From positions 248,001 through 312,000 of the forward strand of contig JARGSG010000017.1 of assembly GCA_030374805.1 (NCBI GenBank): DNA of 64,000 bases, in the 5' to 3' direction. Under the pieces are notes generated by a model that was not told the origin of the DNA, did no database searches, and worked only from the letters and a program-made list of their open reading frames with translations. This stretch comes from Gracilaria gracilis. Taxonomy: Eukaryota; Rhodophyta; Florideophyceae; Gracilariales; Gracilariaceae. Shown in pieces: positions 42,644 to 54,344 of the stretch; the stretch's first letter is position 1; each line of letters begins with the position of its first letter. The translations under genes were made by a program, and so were the position numbers.

Positions 42644-45600
42644 GGTGATGGCGAGGCTGTGCGAGCGAACGGGGGGCACGGGCGCAGTGCGGAGGAGGGA
42701 GGAGGAAGGAGAAGGCGCTACAGAGCGGCGGTTATCAAGCGCTGGCTTAAGAACAGCGCGTGCGTATTTGGGCGCGTGCGAGAGGCGGTTGGCGTAGATG
42801 CGAGAGTAGTCATGGTTGCCACTTATGAGTGGTTGAATTGTTGCGTGCTTTGCGACATGAATGAGAATGACAGCTTCATCGTGGCATGTCGTGCGCGCAG
42901 ATTACAGATGCGCGCGTGCACTACGCAGAAAGGTTTAACTGTACGTCACCACGCGATGAAGGGGCAGCCGTTTACAGCGCGTACCAAAATGGCGGCTTAT
43001 ACTGGCGGCGCGGCGAGTGCGGTTGAGCTCACGAGCGGTGTTGTTGTCATTGACAGCTCGCTCTTGGTTTGAAATGTTGAGCGCGGGAGCGCCGATGGCG
43101 AACGAAAGGCACACCAATCAGAACGCGCAATGCACGTCGGTTGAACGGCTCTAATTGTGCAAGCGTGCAAGCGCGCCATCTGAATTGTGTGCGCCATCAA
43201 GCGCGCAACGTAGACACGTCGCTGACGGACGATTCACGCGCCGCGGGCGTGGAATTGCAATCGCCACCGCCACCGCCGCGCCGCATCGCGCAAATCCTGG
43301 CGCCGTCCACTCGCAGCGGAGCGGAGGACGATCACTGACGTGATTGACGGCGGTGCAGAGTGCAGCATAGCGATTGTGATCTGTGTCCCAGCGCCGTGAA
43401 ACATCATGTTTTTCCCGCGCCCCCTACGGTACATGACCCGCACCCTTGCACGGCGCATTTCGACGTGGACAGCGGGCACACACGTGACACGTTGCGCGGC
43501 ATCAATGCTCGTTTACAGCCCCTACCACCGTTCTCGCCCACCACGAAGCAGCTGTAACTACAAACTACAAATGACATCACCGAGCGCGAGCTTCGCCTTG
43601 TCATCGTCTCACAACGGTACAGTACCACCGACGGACTGTCAGCGTCGCGCGACAGCCGTTCCTGAACTTCACCACAGCCGTCTTCGTCATTACCACAACT
43701 CGCGCGCTAATGACAGTGCTGTGTTTTTGCTTCGTTGCTCCGTGTACTTCACTCCCCGTCATCACCATCTCTTGCTCTTTATAAGTTAGCGGTCCTAACT
43801 TACCCGCGTCCTTCTCATCACCTCGTGTTCAAGTAAGCAGTTAGATACCCCCCGCCCGCACGCCTGCTGTCAGTTGCGTCTCACCACTCCAGCACAATGA
43901 AACGCAAACCACCGTCGTCTTGCGATGCTTCGCTGCCCGTTGTGAGTCACACATGCAGCGACCTGACGGGCGGCAGACGCCAAGGCTACGTTGTATCTAC
44001 GTGAAGTGTGCGGCGCACACATGGAGTGGCCTCAACGCCAGCCATGGAGTGTGCTTGACGTCAGCTACAACTCGTTCGCGCACCAATACATGACCTTTAC
44101 ATATTCCCAGACCGTAGCACGCCATTCTTTTTCTTCACAAAAGAGAACAGCAGTGTTCGACGTCCTCGCCGTAGCTTGTTGTTCGCTCGTGTGGTCGCAT
44201 GGCACACGTACATTTACGCGCTGCCACACTGCTATCGCCGCGCCTTACATTGTGCCACCACCGTTCGGCGCCATCGTCGCTGACGGCCACTCGACGCTAA
44301 AGTAGTTCGGGCCGTCTGAAGGGATGCTTCCTGGGAGGCTGTCCAGAGACAATATATCATATCATGTTGCACCTGCGAGTCGAACCACACATCTGCAGCA
44401 TTCGGAACGACTTTCAACTTGAAGCAACCCCGTCCCAAGTTGCGACTTCGAGCACCGCACCATGGCACGTCGCCATTTTGACTCGTAGCACAGCTCGCAC
44501 TACGTGTCCAGTTTGCGTTTGATCGCATCGACGCAAACACTTGCTCCACTGCCGCCACAAAGTTTGTGACAAACCATGCACGTGCTTCTTCCGTCCATCA
44601 AGCGATGGTCCTTCCAACGTCGCATCTCCTTTGAAGCACACCTCCGCGAAGCAGCTGTTCTGAGCGGAATGTGTACAAACCGTGTGCAGATGAACTCGTC
44701 TTCCAGATCGAATAGAGTGAGAGCAGATGCGAATCGTGCGCCACAAAGTGCCCTCTTCTGATTACGTGTGAGGATCATCGACACGTCACGTTGCGAAGAC
44801 GCATCAACTTGCACACGCTCATAGCGTTCTAGCCATAGTAACAGCCAAACAGCATTCGAATGCAGCGCAAGTCGTGAGGGGACGCACGTATGGCTCAACA
44901 CTGACTAATTCTCAATGAGAAATGAGAATTTCTCATACTATGACCACTCGTTCGTTCAGGCGGTCTTGTCGTCATTGACACTCTCGGTTCCGAAAACTGC
45001 GAAGCAGTCCATACCATAGAGCAGAAATCGAGCTCTGCAAGCTCGTCATAAAACCCAGCTCCGGCTCAATCAAAACTATACCTTTTTTTCCACACTTTCT
45101 TTGGGGAAAGCAACAACACCACAATTCAAAACGGAAGGAGGAACTTAAAAGGTATAAAGGTATATGCATCTGCTGAGATCTGCTTCGGGCACTGCTATCG
45201 CCGCCATCTCCGGCTCATGAATGATGCTTCGTCGTCGTGTTGCCGCCGATGCCTGACTACCGTCGCACTTGTATGAGCACCAAAATGAGCGAGGCTCTCG
45301 AGTGCACAACGTCACTTCGCTCGGCGTTGATAATGTAACAAAGCTTGCCGCACGAACTACACCCAAGTTGCAATTTTCTAATTGTACTTTGAAGGCGGTT
45401 GTCTTCATTCGCTTGGAGTGCTATGGGAATATTGCAAATAGTAGGAATCCCTCATGGGGATTCATTACATTGTACAGTACATGTACAAGCGCAAGCATCC
45501 TCACTACGCGTGACACATCAGACGTACAAGGTGCAAGGTGCGACCTTGCTTATTTTGAGAGTCTCGAGGGTGGCTCCGCTACCAGTTTTCGGAGTTAAGG

Positions 45601-46656
45601 AAGTGGCACAGCAATAACACAGCTTCCATGATGCTCGAAGGCTTGCAGCAACTCAACCTCACCAAGAATCATGGCAAAGACACAGTGGTTGGCCGTGATA
45701 CCCAACCCCAAACGCATTGATGGACGCCTTTGTTACCCATAGGCGCAAGGTCTTTCAACGCAACTATGACAATTCTGTCAAACCCTTCATGCATAATATT
45801 GGCCTCACCGGTGTCTTGCGGTGGCACCATGATGGTGTTCTGCGAAACGGCCACAACCCTATCACGATAATACCCGCGTAGAGACTCCCGACCGAACGGA
45901 CGAACTCTTTTTTGTCCCGACTCGAAGGCCCCTAAGATACTAATGAAGTTCATTTTTTATCAACTGATTTAAGAAGCTTTCCCGCGAAAAGCATGGCATC
46001 GTATCTACCAAGAACCTCGCCATGCTTCTACAACAGTTGACAACTACCGTATAGATACCACCAAGGCTGATCCAGACGAGCCTCATAGCCGTGGCGATAA
46101 AATCGGATCAACTCAGAATCCAAGTATCTACAACATCCGGGGTCACCCCAACATCTGCATGCCACGGGTGACCCATGGCGTATCTGCAGCACGAATGCCA
46201 GCGTCTGCAGCGGCTTCCATGCCGTATCTACAGTATCTGTGGCGTTCGACCGCCAAATGGCTAGCGTTCCTACCCTTGGTAACGTGGGAAGAGGGTTGGG
46301 CTGTCCTTCGTTACTGCAGCCACATTCGAGTGCCATTGTGGAATCTCGAAGTGTGTTCATATCCCTAAAGCCTTTCCTTCTTTCTAGTCATGACAAAGCC
46401 TGCAAGAGGGACAAGTTCAGTCATGCTCTCATGTTATCCCGGCGTTACAGAGGAAGCGGAACAAGTCATTGATCGAGTAATACTTGCTCGAGTTCACACT
46501 GTCAACAAACAATACATTGGAACATAATTATCAACTGCACCGTGATTCCGCCTCGCTTATTTTGCCCAAGCTGTCCTCTACTCTAGGAAAGCCCACCGTG
46601 GTCCTGCTCCATACGTATAGAATCGCGCCGCAACCGATAAGTTTTTTTTTGTTACC
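42644..46656. other. Four-kilobase gene-poor region
   Basis: No gene that I can support strongly. Items seen: a TATA-like TTTATAAG at 43778-43785 followed by a 35-codon frame at 43897-44004 (MKRKPPSSCDAS...); a Cys-containing minus-strand frame around 44500-44901 ('RSTCMVCHKLCGG') that may be a transposase-tail relic; and a 9-base-arm palindrome at 44915-44936. Other short frames are not supported. Confidence 0.3.
44915..44936. repeat. Short palindrome with 9-base arms
   Basis: ATGAGAAAT (44915-44923), loop GAGA, ATTTCTCAT (44928-44936). Perfect arms. Isolated; function unknown. Confidence 0.6.
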
Positions 46657-48170
46657 ATGGACTCCCCCTCAGCAGCAGATTCGCCTGCAGAAGAACTGCG
46701 TCGGCGTAGGTGGAAGAGAGAAAGAATTTCCTACATTATCATGCTCCCTTCACCTGGAAGAACACATGCAGTCGTGGAAGTGCTATCTGACACATCTATT
46801 CGGCTGCCAAGGCTTCCGGCGTGTTCCCACTACTATTTACGAGCGAGTGTAAAGGATCTGGAAGACTTGATTGAAACCTGCCTAGGGATCAAAGTGAGAT
46901 TCGTGCGTGAATTGTGGGCGACAGATGGTAAAGAGAAATGTACAATGTGGGAAGAGACATTCGATTTCGTTGCCGTATTGCTGGTGGAATGGGCAGAAGC
47001 CCAGAAAAGTGTGGAGAGTGAGAAAGCAATGATATCGATGTCTGTAGACGAAATGAGAATAGCGAACTGGGTTGAAGCGGAGAAGGAGCTTGGGTTGGAT
47101 ATGAGGAATGTGGTTCTAGAAACTATGAAGGAGATCAATGGGGAAGTGGAGGTAAGGATGCCACCTTGGCGTCGTATGGGATGGTTCACGAAATTGATAA
47201 GTTGGGTGAAAAACGTTGCGAACAGTGATATCGACGGACAAAAGCTCTACCGTAGTTTTGTGAAGATGGTAGACAATCAGCGTTCTGTGGTGTGGGTTTG
47301 TAAATTGGACTTGTCACAATCGAAGCATTCATCAAGTTCTGAAAGTAGAGTGGAACGTGTGTTCATAAAGGCAGCACTTCCGTTACTTGGGGAAGCTCAG
47401 CAGACAGTGACGATCGCGAGAATTCTTGAGAAGCTCGAAGCAGTACCAGAAGTCATCGCAATCCGCGAAGAAGGCCATGTTTTCATTCAACGAGATGGCG
47501 GACCATTGAACACGAAGAAAAAGTCGATATAGGAGTCTTGGTAGAGACAATTTCGAAAATGCATCTTTTCTCAATGGGGCATTTGGATGAACTGAAGGCT
47601 AGTGGACTGGAAGTTCGAGATAGTGAGTGGCTTTACTCAAACATTCATCACATCGTGTACCATGAGGGTCTGGAGAAAGCGGTTCAGGGCAGCAAGGAGT
47701 ACACAGATGTTCTCAGAGACCTTCGATGTCGGGAGGAGGAGGTGAAGGAAGTTTGCAAAACGATCTCGAACTTTGGCGTTCCGAATACGTTGGTGCACGG
47801 GGACGCTACAGAAGACAACATTGGTAGTCGAGAAATGCTGGCAGGACGTGGTTATCCGCTTTACGATTGGGCATTTTCGCACATAGGACATCCGTTTATT
47901 GATATAGAGAGCACCACGAGTCTGAGACTGAACGAAAGAAATGTCGAACGATGGCGGCGGGAATATTGAAGTCAATGATGAGTGAGGCGGACCTTTGTAT
48001 TGGACGCTGCTGGCGGGTTGTACATGTATGAGAGGGAATATGAGTTTCATGACGTCGAATGGGATGGTCTCAGGAGCAACCTGAGACATTATGCCGAATT
48101 TCTTCGGGATGCCTTGAATGGCATCGAGAAACAGGAGGCTTCATGGCAAGATGGCGAAGAGCCGCCATGA
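46657..48170 (+). pseudogene. Aminoglycoside-phosphotransferase-like (APH/choline-kinase fold) gene, broken
   Basis: The frame from ATG 46657 encodes an N-terminal region with 'YIIMLPSPGRTHAVVEVL', then a kinase-like N-lobe ('RVFIKAALPLLGEAQQTVTIA...GHVFIQRDGG'). Near 47510 the coding-like frame shifts. The next frame has 'TLVHGDATEDNIGS' (the Brenner HGDxxxxN catalytic loop) and 'YPLYDWAFSHIGHPFIDIE' (the Mg-binding DW block). Three stops at 47968-47981 interrupt the C-terminal helices, which continue to 48170. APH-fold enzymes phosphorylate small molecules such as choline, homoserine or aminoglycosides. The breaks could in part be introns, but no clean GT-AG pair was evident, so I call it a pseudogene. 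Confidence 0.55.
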
Positions 48171-48411
48171 TATGATGTCAAGGCATACTAGAGTGTCTGG
48201 CAAGAATCGATTGCTCTACCCAGACGACGTACGAAGGTTTGCGGGAACAGACCTATCTTCCTGCGTGCCTGTCTTTATACACTCCCAAAGCATCCATCTC
48301 GAAAACGCATCCACAGTGCACGCACGCTCACTACATAACACACAAGAAATACAACACCAATAAACATTGAAATGCACTACACAAACGGCAGGATCACCGG
48401 TAGCCGCTGCA

Positions 48412-50468
48412 TCACAGCTCACCGCCGCCACCATCTCCGCCGCCAACCTCAATACCCACGTTCGCACCGGCCAATCCATGCGCAACATCACCCGTTCCAA
48501 TCTCCCCACCATTGCCGATAGCAGCCCCCCCACGAACAACGTTACCCGCCTTCTTCGCATCGTTCTTGGCCGCTTGCTTTCTCGCGCGTTCATTCCTCTC
48601 CTTTGCTCTTGCCAGACCCGAAACAATATCATCTGAGAAATCTCTCAACATCCTCAAGAGATCTTCCTGTCGTCCTCTTGACATCTTGTTCCTCTCACCA
48701 AAGTGCAGCATCATGCTCTGTAACTTTTGCATCATGAGACCTCTCAAAGACACAATCTCTTCTCGAACCTTGGTCGCCTCCTCAGCGAACACCTCCATCT
48801 CCGCCTTGAATGCCGCAAGCGTCTGGTCATCGCCAATCTGCTTGATCTGCTCTGAAACATTGGTCACAGATTCTAACAATGCCTGCACCTCCTCTCCAAT
48901 AGCTTCGAGAGAAAGTTCCTTTGACCTCGCCAAGGTGGGCATGTCATCCAACGGCAATAGCCCAGGGTTATCCCTCTCCAACATGAAGATAAGGTAATCC
49001 AGCAAGGTATTACCCTTGGCATCCTTCACTGTACTCAACATAGCCAAGGCCTCCATTTTGAATCCATGAGCGCCGCCCCGACCAGTTCCGGAATTGAGGA
49101 AGTTACCCAACGCTAGCACAGCCTCCAAGATACGCCCAAGCTTCTCGGAGTTCATAACTTCCACAGGAATCATGGCAAAGGTATCCATGTTGCGGATGAC
49201 ATCGACAGCTTCATCGTTAAACGTTTTCGCTGCCAGCGCGCAAAGAATCTTTCCACGCAAGCCCTTCAAGTCTGCAAGATCCATCATAAATGCGTCAGTC
49301 TTATCAACCTCGGCGCGAATGTTGGCGTTCTGAGCAAGAAGCATCTCTTCTTCCTGCGTTGGACAAACAAGCAACAAAGCTTGCAGAGTACCAGCCTCCA
49401 GCTCCTTGTACGTAGGCACTCTGACAACATCCTTAATATGCTCCGCACTCATCTTGAGGTTGGCCAACAAGATATTGACATTATGCTTACGCTTGTGTGG
49501 AAGTACTTCGGGCTTAACCTCAGCGGCAGCAATCTTGAATCTCTCCACAACGTCCACGCCAAATAGATCATCAATCTCCTCTTCATCCAATCGCACATTG
49601 CCCTCATCCAAAGTGGGCCAGAACGAATTGTTGACCAAGTTCATGGGCACCTTCGCCCAATGAAGCGGTTTCTTCTGTCGTCCTCTCGCAGCATTGTCCT
49701 TGCCAGAAACTTGTCCGATAGGTGCCTTCGGCACCGCCGGCGCTCCTGGCGCTCCAGGAACACCCGGCGCACCCGGCGCTCGCGGCGGAGGTCCATTCGC
49801 GGCCTGATTCTTCCTCGCAGCGGCGGCAGCCGCCACGGCTCCCGCGGCACCCGGCGCATTTCCACCACCGCGACCAGGGCCACCAGGTCCAGCACCGCCA
49901 GGCCCAGCACCGCCAGGCCCACCACCACCAGGTCCGCCGCCGCCGCCGCCGCCAGGACCATATCCACCACCACCACCACCACCAGGTCCGTAGCCACCGC
50001 CTCCGCCTCCGCCGCCGGGTCCGTAGCCTCCGCCGCCACCGCCGCCGAGCGCGCCTTCTGCGTACTCGTCGGGGATGGTGACCATTTCACCGCCCTGCGT
50101 GCGGGCGCCTTTTGCGCGGGAATCGACGCCGATCCAGGCGGTGATGATGTTGCCATCCTTGTCGACGCCCGCCACAACCTTGCGGCGACGGCCACGACCT
50201 AGCGGACCCACCTGCCGTTGCTTGACGGCGTAGCGAGCCGGATCGATGTAGAAGCCGAATTGACCTCGTTCAAAACGCACTGCGCGCGCGTGACAGGCGC
50301 AATTGAGCGTGATTCACGGGTCAGTAGGCACGCTTAGACGCGGGCGTTATGCACGGCGGAGGGAAGAAAGGACGTACCGAATTCATGCGCCATGCTCTGT
50401 AGTCTGACGAGCACGTCGGGGCCGAGACGATCCTCGAGCGTGGAACGCGCATCATACTTGCGCGACAT
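48412..50468 (-). CDS. Formin with FH2 domain, two exons (50468-50378, 50279-48412)
   Basis: Exon 1 (ATG 50468, 30 codons plus one base) reads MSRKYDARSTLEDRLGPDVL. A 98-nt intron, GTACGT...GCGCAG, joins it in frame to exon 2, giving about 652 residues. Exon 2 holds a short basic region, a Gly-rich stretch (about residues 108-170) and then 'PPPRAPGAPGVPGAPGAP'. The FH2 domain runs from about residue 233 ('KKPLHWAKVPMNLVNNSFW') to about 600, with 'GNFLNSGTGRGGAHGFKMEAL' and 'LLDYLIFMLE' as expected. FH2 dimers nucleate and elongate actin filaments, fed by profilin-actin through FH1. The proline tracts here are short, with glycine predominating. A basic coiled C-terminal tail follows. TGA stop. 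Confidence 0.9.
49860..50060. repeat. Gly-codon-rich low-complexity tract in the formin gene
   Basis: CCA/CCG/CCGCCGC-type repeats on the plus strand encode repeated GGGGGGYGPG units on the minus strand. Likely variable in length between individuals. Confidence 0.7.
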
Positions 50469-51214
50469 GGCGGAAAGCGCTGTAAGGGGGAGCGCGGGCG
50501 CTCACGGGCTGGCTCAAAGCGCGAACAGGGCGCGCACAAACGGGAGCGACGGACGAGAACAGCCGTCGGACAGCCGGTGATGGGCGCGAAGAAGGGCGGC
50601 GAGAGACAAGGTAGCAGCTGCTGAGGAAGGAGGGGCGGCTTGACGGGAGGAGGGGCTGCTCAGACAAGTGGCGCGCCACAGCTGCGGCGTGCGCCATCCG
50701 CCGTGCTGGTGGTGCAAACGGAGCGCCGCTGCGTGGGTGCCACCGGCACGTGAAGCTGGCGGTGCAGTCAGCTACGCCCAACGCGTGGCCACGTCGCCAC
50801 GTCATCACGCGTGGGTGACGCTCACAGCGCGTGTCAGACACCACGGCCAGGGGGTGAGCACAAATAACTGGCGGATCAGGTCTGTAGACAAGTTATGTTG
50901 GCAGTATATATAAGGAGCTCAATGCGCGCCGTGGCGTGCGTCCATTGGACACTGTCCCAGGCGCGCTGTTCCTGTTTAACGTTTACGTGGCGCGCGTCCC
51001 CCCCGATGCAGATACCTTATGCTCGACAGCCATGTGCGCGAGCCTATCAGCGCTGTCGCCGGCAGCGACTTGCCGCCTCCAAGATTTCGAATGCGCTTAA
51101 GAGGTGCGCGCCGGTGCTTCATACATCTCGCCCGATGCGGCCGCTGTCGCCGATAGCTCTGTCGTCCATAGTCGTCGGTGCCGTGACGGCTTGTTGTGCT
51201 CCTCCGCCATCAAC
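50469..51214. other. Divergent promoter region of formin and FAD oxidase genes
   Basis: About 750 bp. TATATATAAGG near 50905-50915 lies on the plus strand about 300 bases before the oxidase ATG and may be its TATA box. No gene is supported. Confidence 0.4.
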
Positions 51215-52723
51215 ATGATGTTGTTCCGCGCCAAGTTGCTGACCGCTGCGCTCGTCGTGCTGTCTTTCGCTGTCGTGCACGTCCACGCCAATGACCGCGT
51301 CCGCCGCCTCGGGGCGTGTGTCGGCAAGCAAATCGCCGTGTTCAGCCCGTCCAACGGCCGCTTCTCCGACCTCAAGCACCTTTCGTTCCGCTCCAATCGC
51401 GCCAATCCGCTCGCCATCGTCACCGCCGCCAACGAATGGCAGGTGGCCACCATCGTGCGTTGCGCGCGTTCCGTGGCGCTGCGCGTGTGCGCGCGCTCGG
51501 GCGGCCACTCGTTGATCGGACATAGTTTGTGTAATGGCGTCGTCATTGACCTCTCGCTCATGAAAGCCGTCTCCATGCAGCCGGGAAACGTCGCGCTCAT
51601 TCAGCCGGGCGCTAACATGGGCGAGGTGCTCTGGGCCTTGCATAAAAAGCGTCGCTGGATGGCGGCTGGGGTGTGTCCGTCTGTCGGCTTTGCGGGCTAT
51701 GTCTTGGGTGGGGGACATGGACCTTATGAGGGGCGATTGGGTCTGGCTTGTGATTCTATGCTTTCGCTTCGTATGGTGGATCGCTTTGGAAACGTGGTCG
51801 TTGCTTCGCGCACCGAGAGACCCATGTTGTTCTGGGCCTTGTGTGGCGCCGGTGGTGGTCACTTTGGTATTGTCACCGCCTTCAGATGGCGCACTGTCAC
51901 TTCTGCACCGTTTGATCGAGCCGTTGTATTCCGCTTCAAGTGGCCGACTAGCAGGGGTGGTGAGCTGCTCGAGAAGTGGCAGCAATACGGTGAATGGGGT
52001 GGCAATGTATGGTTCCGAATTGAAGTGTATCTAAGCAACAGAGCGCAAGGTGTGTTTGGGTATGGTGCTTGTTATGATGTCAAGTCAGTCGCTGATTGCA
52101 TGTGGCGACTCAACCGTGCTCCCTTCTTCAAAACCCCGGGCCGGTCAACCGCCTACATCTCCCAGGTGAGGAATGCCTTAGACACTCATGCTTTCTTTGG
52201 ACCAGAAGGAGAATGGGGAGAACGAAGGGCCCCTAACTTGTACAAGGCTATGCTACAGCAGCGTGGCACTCAAGGTAGCGCTGCCAATGACCGTATCTAT
52301 CAGTCTACGTTTATGAACATGAACAAAAAGAGGCAACCGTCGCGTGCCTTCTGGCAGAAGTATGTCAACTTTTGTCAAACCGCCTTTGGACGCACCAGTA
52401 TTCCGTGGGTTGTGTGCGAGATGAATTTGTTCAACAACGCCATCGACAAACAACAGAATAATGCGTTTGCGTTCAGGGGCGCCAATCTTATCACGCATTA
52501 TATCGTTGGTGGTGGAACGAAGGAGCATAGAAACTTTGTGTATTATTGGATGAAGAATCATTTGAATTCGTTTACCTCGGGTGTTTATGTGAATTATGCC
52601 GAGCTGGAACTGCCCAATTATGCACAAATGTACTGGGGAAGAAACTTGCGCAATCTAAGACGCGTGCAGAAGTGGTATGATCCTCGCTACTTCTTCATGA
52701 ACTCGCAGCCGATTCCCAAGTGA
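51215..52723 (+). CDS. Secreted FAD-linked oxidase (berberine-bridge/hexose-oxidase type)
   Basis: A protein of 502 residues from ATG 51215. A signal peptide (LLTAALVVLSFAVVHVHA) shows export. It has a PCMH-type FAD domain: 'NPLAIVTAANEWQVATIV', 'RSGGHSLIG' with His98, 'GVCPSVGFAGYVLGGGHG' with Cys154, then 'GLACDSMLSLRMVDRFGNVV' and 'GAGGGHFGIVTAFRW'. His and Cys at these positions hold FAD bicovalently in berberine-bridge-like enzymes and in hexose oxidase of the red alga Chondrus. The C-terminal 'VYVNYAELELPNYAQMYWG...WYDPRYFF' is the BBE block. It probably oxidises a sugar or alcohol and makes H2O2 outside the cell. Single exon, TGA stop. Confidence 0.85.
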   Translation: MMLFRAKLLTAALVVLSFAVVHVHANDRVRRLGACVGKQIAVFSPSNGRFSDLKHLSFRSNRANPLAIVTAANEWQVATIVRCARSVALRVCARSGGHSLIGHSLCNGVVIDLSLMKAVSMQPGNVALIQPGANMGEVLWALHKKRRWMAAGVCPSVGFAGYVLGGGHGPYEGRLGLACDSMLSLRMVDRFGNVVVASRTERPMLFWALCGAGGGHFGIVTAFRWRTVTSAPFDRAVVFRFKWPTSRGGELLEKWQQYGEWGGNVWFRIEVYLSNRAQGVFGYGACYDVKSVADCMWRLNRAPFFKTPGRSTAYISQVRNALDTHAFFGPEGEWGERRAPNLYKAMLQQRGTQGSAANDRIYQSTFMNMNKKRQPSRAFWQKYVNFCQTAFGRTSIPWVVCEMNLFNNAIDKQQNNAFAFRGANLITHYIVGGGTKEHRNFVYYWMKNHLNSFTSGVYVNYAELELPNYAQMYWGRNLRNLRRVQKWYDPRYFFMNSQPIPK

Positions 52724-54201
52724 TTTGACTCTCTTCGTGAACAGTTTTGTGAGAACAAACCAGAGCGTGTGTTGTCCTGCAAGTCCATCCGCGTGCAACA
52801 CCCGCGGAGGAACCGGTGAATTAAGAAGGCTGTACATAAAGAGACCATGATGACCCGAGCCCCATACAACCCTTGGGTCTCTGTTGCAAAGTGATGCTCC
52901 GTGTTCCCGAGGAAAGAAAGGACCGAACAATGTCGAGAACTCGTTATACTGTAGTGGCTCGACATCGGCTTTCTGTGCGGTAGAGGTTACTTTACCTGAA
53001 GCTTAGAGCGTTGGTACGCCTGGCGATCTGGGCCGTTTAGAAGTTCGAAAATGCTTATTGTCAGCGGGACGGCCATGAACGTGCCCTCCCTTACAACCGG
53101 TATACAACTTGTAGAGGCAGGGAAAATAGACAAAATTGACAAACTGTCGATATAGGATGCTCTAATTCGTATGTCTCACGGCAGTTGTTGTAAGGGGGTT
53201 TGGTGTAACTGTTGCTACGCCATCGAAGCCATATTACAAGCATGACATCGACCGTTGTGAACCTTCACCAAGGCAACTGGATTCTCGGCACACCTCGTTT
53301 TGCCGAGGTACGTGTAGTCTCGCTACGTACAGTGTGAAGCAATTGCACCCTTTGAGCGAAGCGGACGTACACCGTCTGGTACCAACGGTACCAAAGGTAC
53401 AGAATTATCGGTGGATCATGCAGAGCGTTCCATTTTTGCCATCTTGCTGCACTTCACCGTTTTCATGCGTCTTTGCTGTCTCGAGACTTGACAGTCTCTT
53501 CGACTCATGTTTCGCCACTTCATGCGCCTGTCCCAAGACTTGTTTCTCTCACTCTGCATGTATAACTTATCCTAAGAGCGCTTAATTTCCATTTGGCACT
53601 ACGTGGATTGTTAATTATATGCAACAGATGCACGCGCGTGCACTCAACGCGATTCCACTCTCTTCACAAAGATTTTTGTACCATGATCCATACAGTTGGC
53701 ACTCAAAAAGGTTCCGGTTCCAACTCCCGAGACCAAACAGTTTGGACTCCAGAATCTGGGCGTGAATGAGATTCAAACCCGACAGGGTATGCTGCGCCTC
53801 TTATCCAGGCCTGCTCTAGCGATTACTCTGTACACGAGTGTAAGCAACCTTGGGAACTTACTGATCTATCAAGACGGTGAATCGCAGGAAGATGTTGCAG
53901 AAAACATATGCGACTCCGACGAGTAGAGGTCACGAATAGCAATAATCGTGTAAAGCACAGCGATTGATTGATGGGTTAACCACGTTGCTGTGCCATTCCA
54001 TCCGCGTACAACAAGTTGGGTCCGCCGTTACAACGCAGCATTTGCCGCGTCTGGAGCCAATCATGACTTGCATTGGAGGGAAAGACCCTAATACGGACCA
54101 TCCTGTTAAACAGCCTAACCAACTGACTTCGTAGAAAAAAAACAGGAACGGGGGCCAGCCAGAGTTGTCTCGAGGTTTCTTCAGCGGTCTCCTACTCCCG
54201 C
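52724..54201. other. Intergenic, no supported gene
   Basis: About 1.5 kb. A plus-strand frame near 53696-53926 (no ATG at its start) and one at 53334-53585 show no motif. Nothing else recognised. Confidence 0.35.
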
Positions 54202-54209
54202 TATATAAG
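54202..54209 (+). promoter_or_regulatory. TATA box of the DM9-domain gene
   Basis: TATATAAG 143 bases before the ATG at 54345, leaving a leader of about 110 bases. Confidence 0.55.
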
Positions 54210-54344
54210 GGAGCCGTTCGCTGTTCCTTGCCCTGCTTTTTCCGTGACCCGTTTCGTCCTCCACTTCATCTCGGAAGTTTGCCTACTTTGTGCTCCAGAA
54301 GCCCAAGTTACTGTCATCGTCTTTCGTTCATACCCTGTCCAACA

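Noticed and set aside
44414-44901. Cys-containing minus-strand frames resembling a piggyBac C-terminal finger
   Set aside because: Cys spacing is not clear enough and no other transposase block or terminal repeat lies nearby.
49641-50202. Long frames on both strands over the Gly-rich tract
   Set aside because: Shadow frames of the formin repeat; the FH2 frame is the real one.
51119-51985. 288-codon minus-strand frame
   Set aside because: Antisense to the FAD oxidase gene with no signature of its own.
53765-53790. Possible tRNA T-arm (ATTCAAAC)
   Set aside because: No matching acceptor, D-arm or anticodon stem around it.
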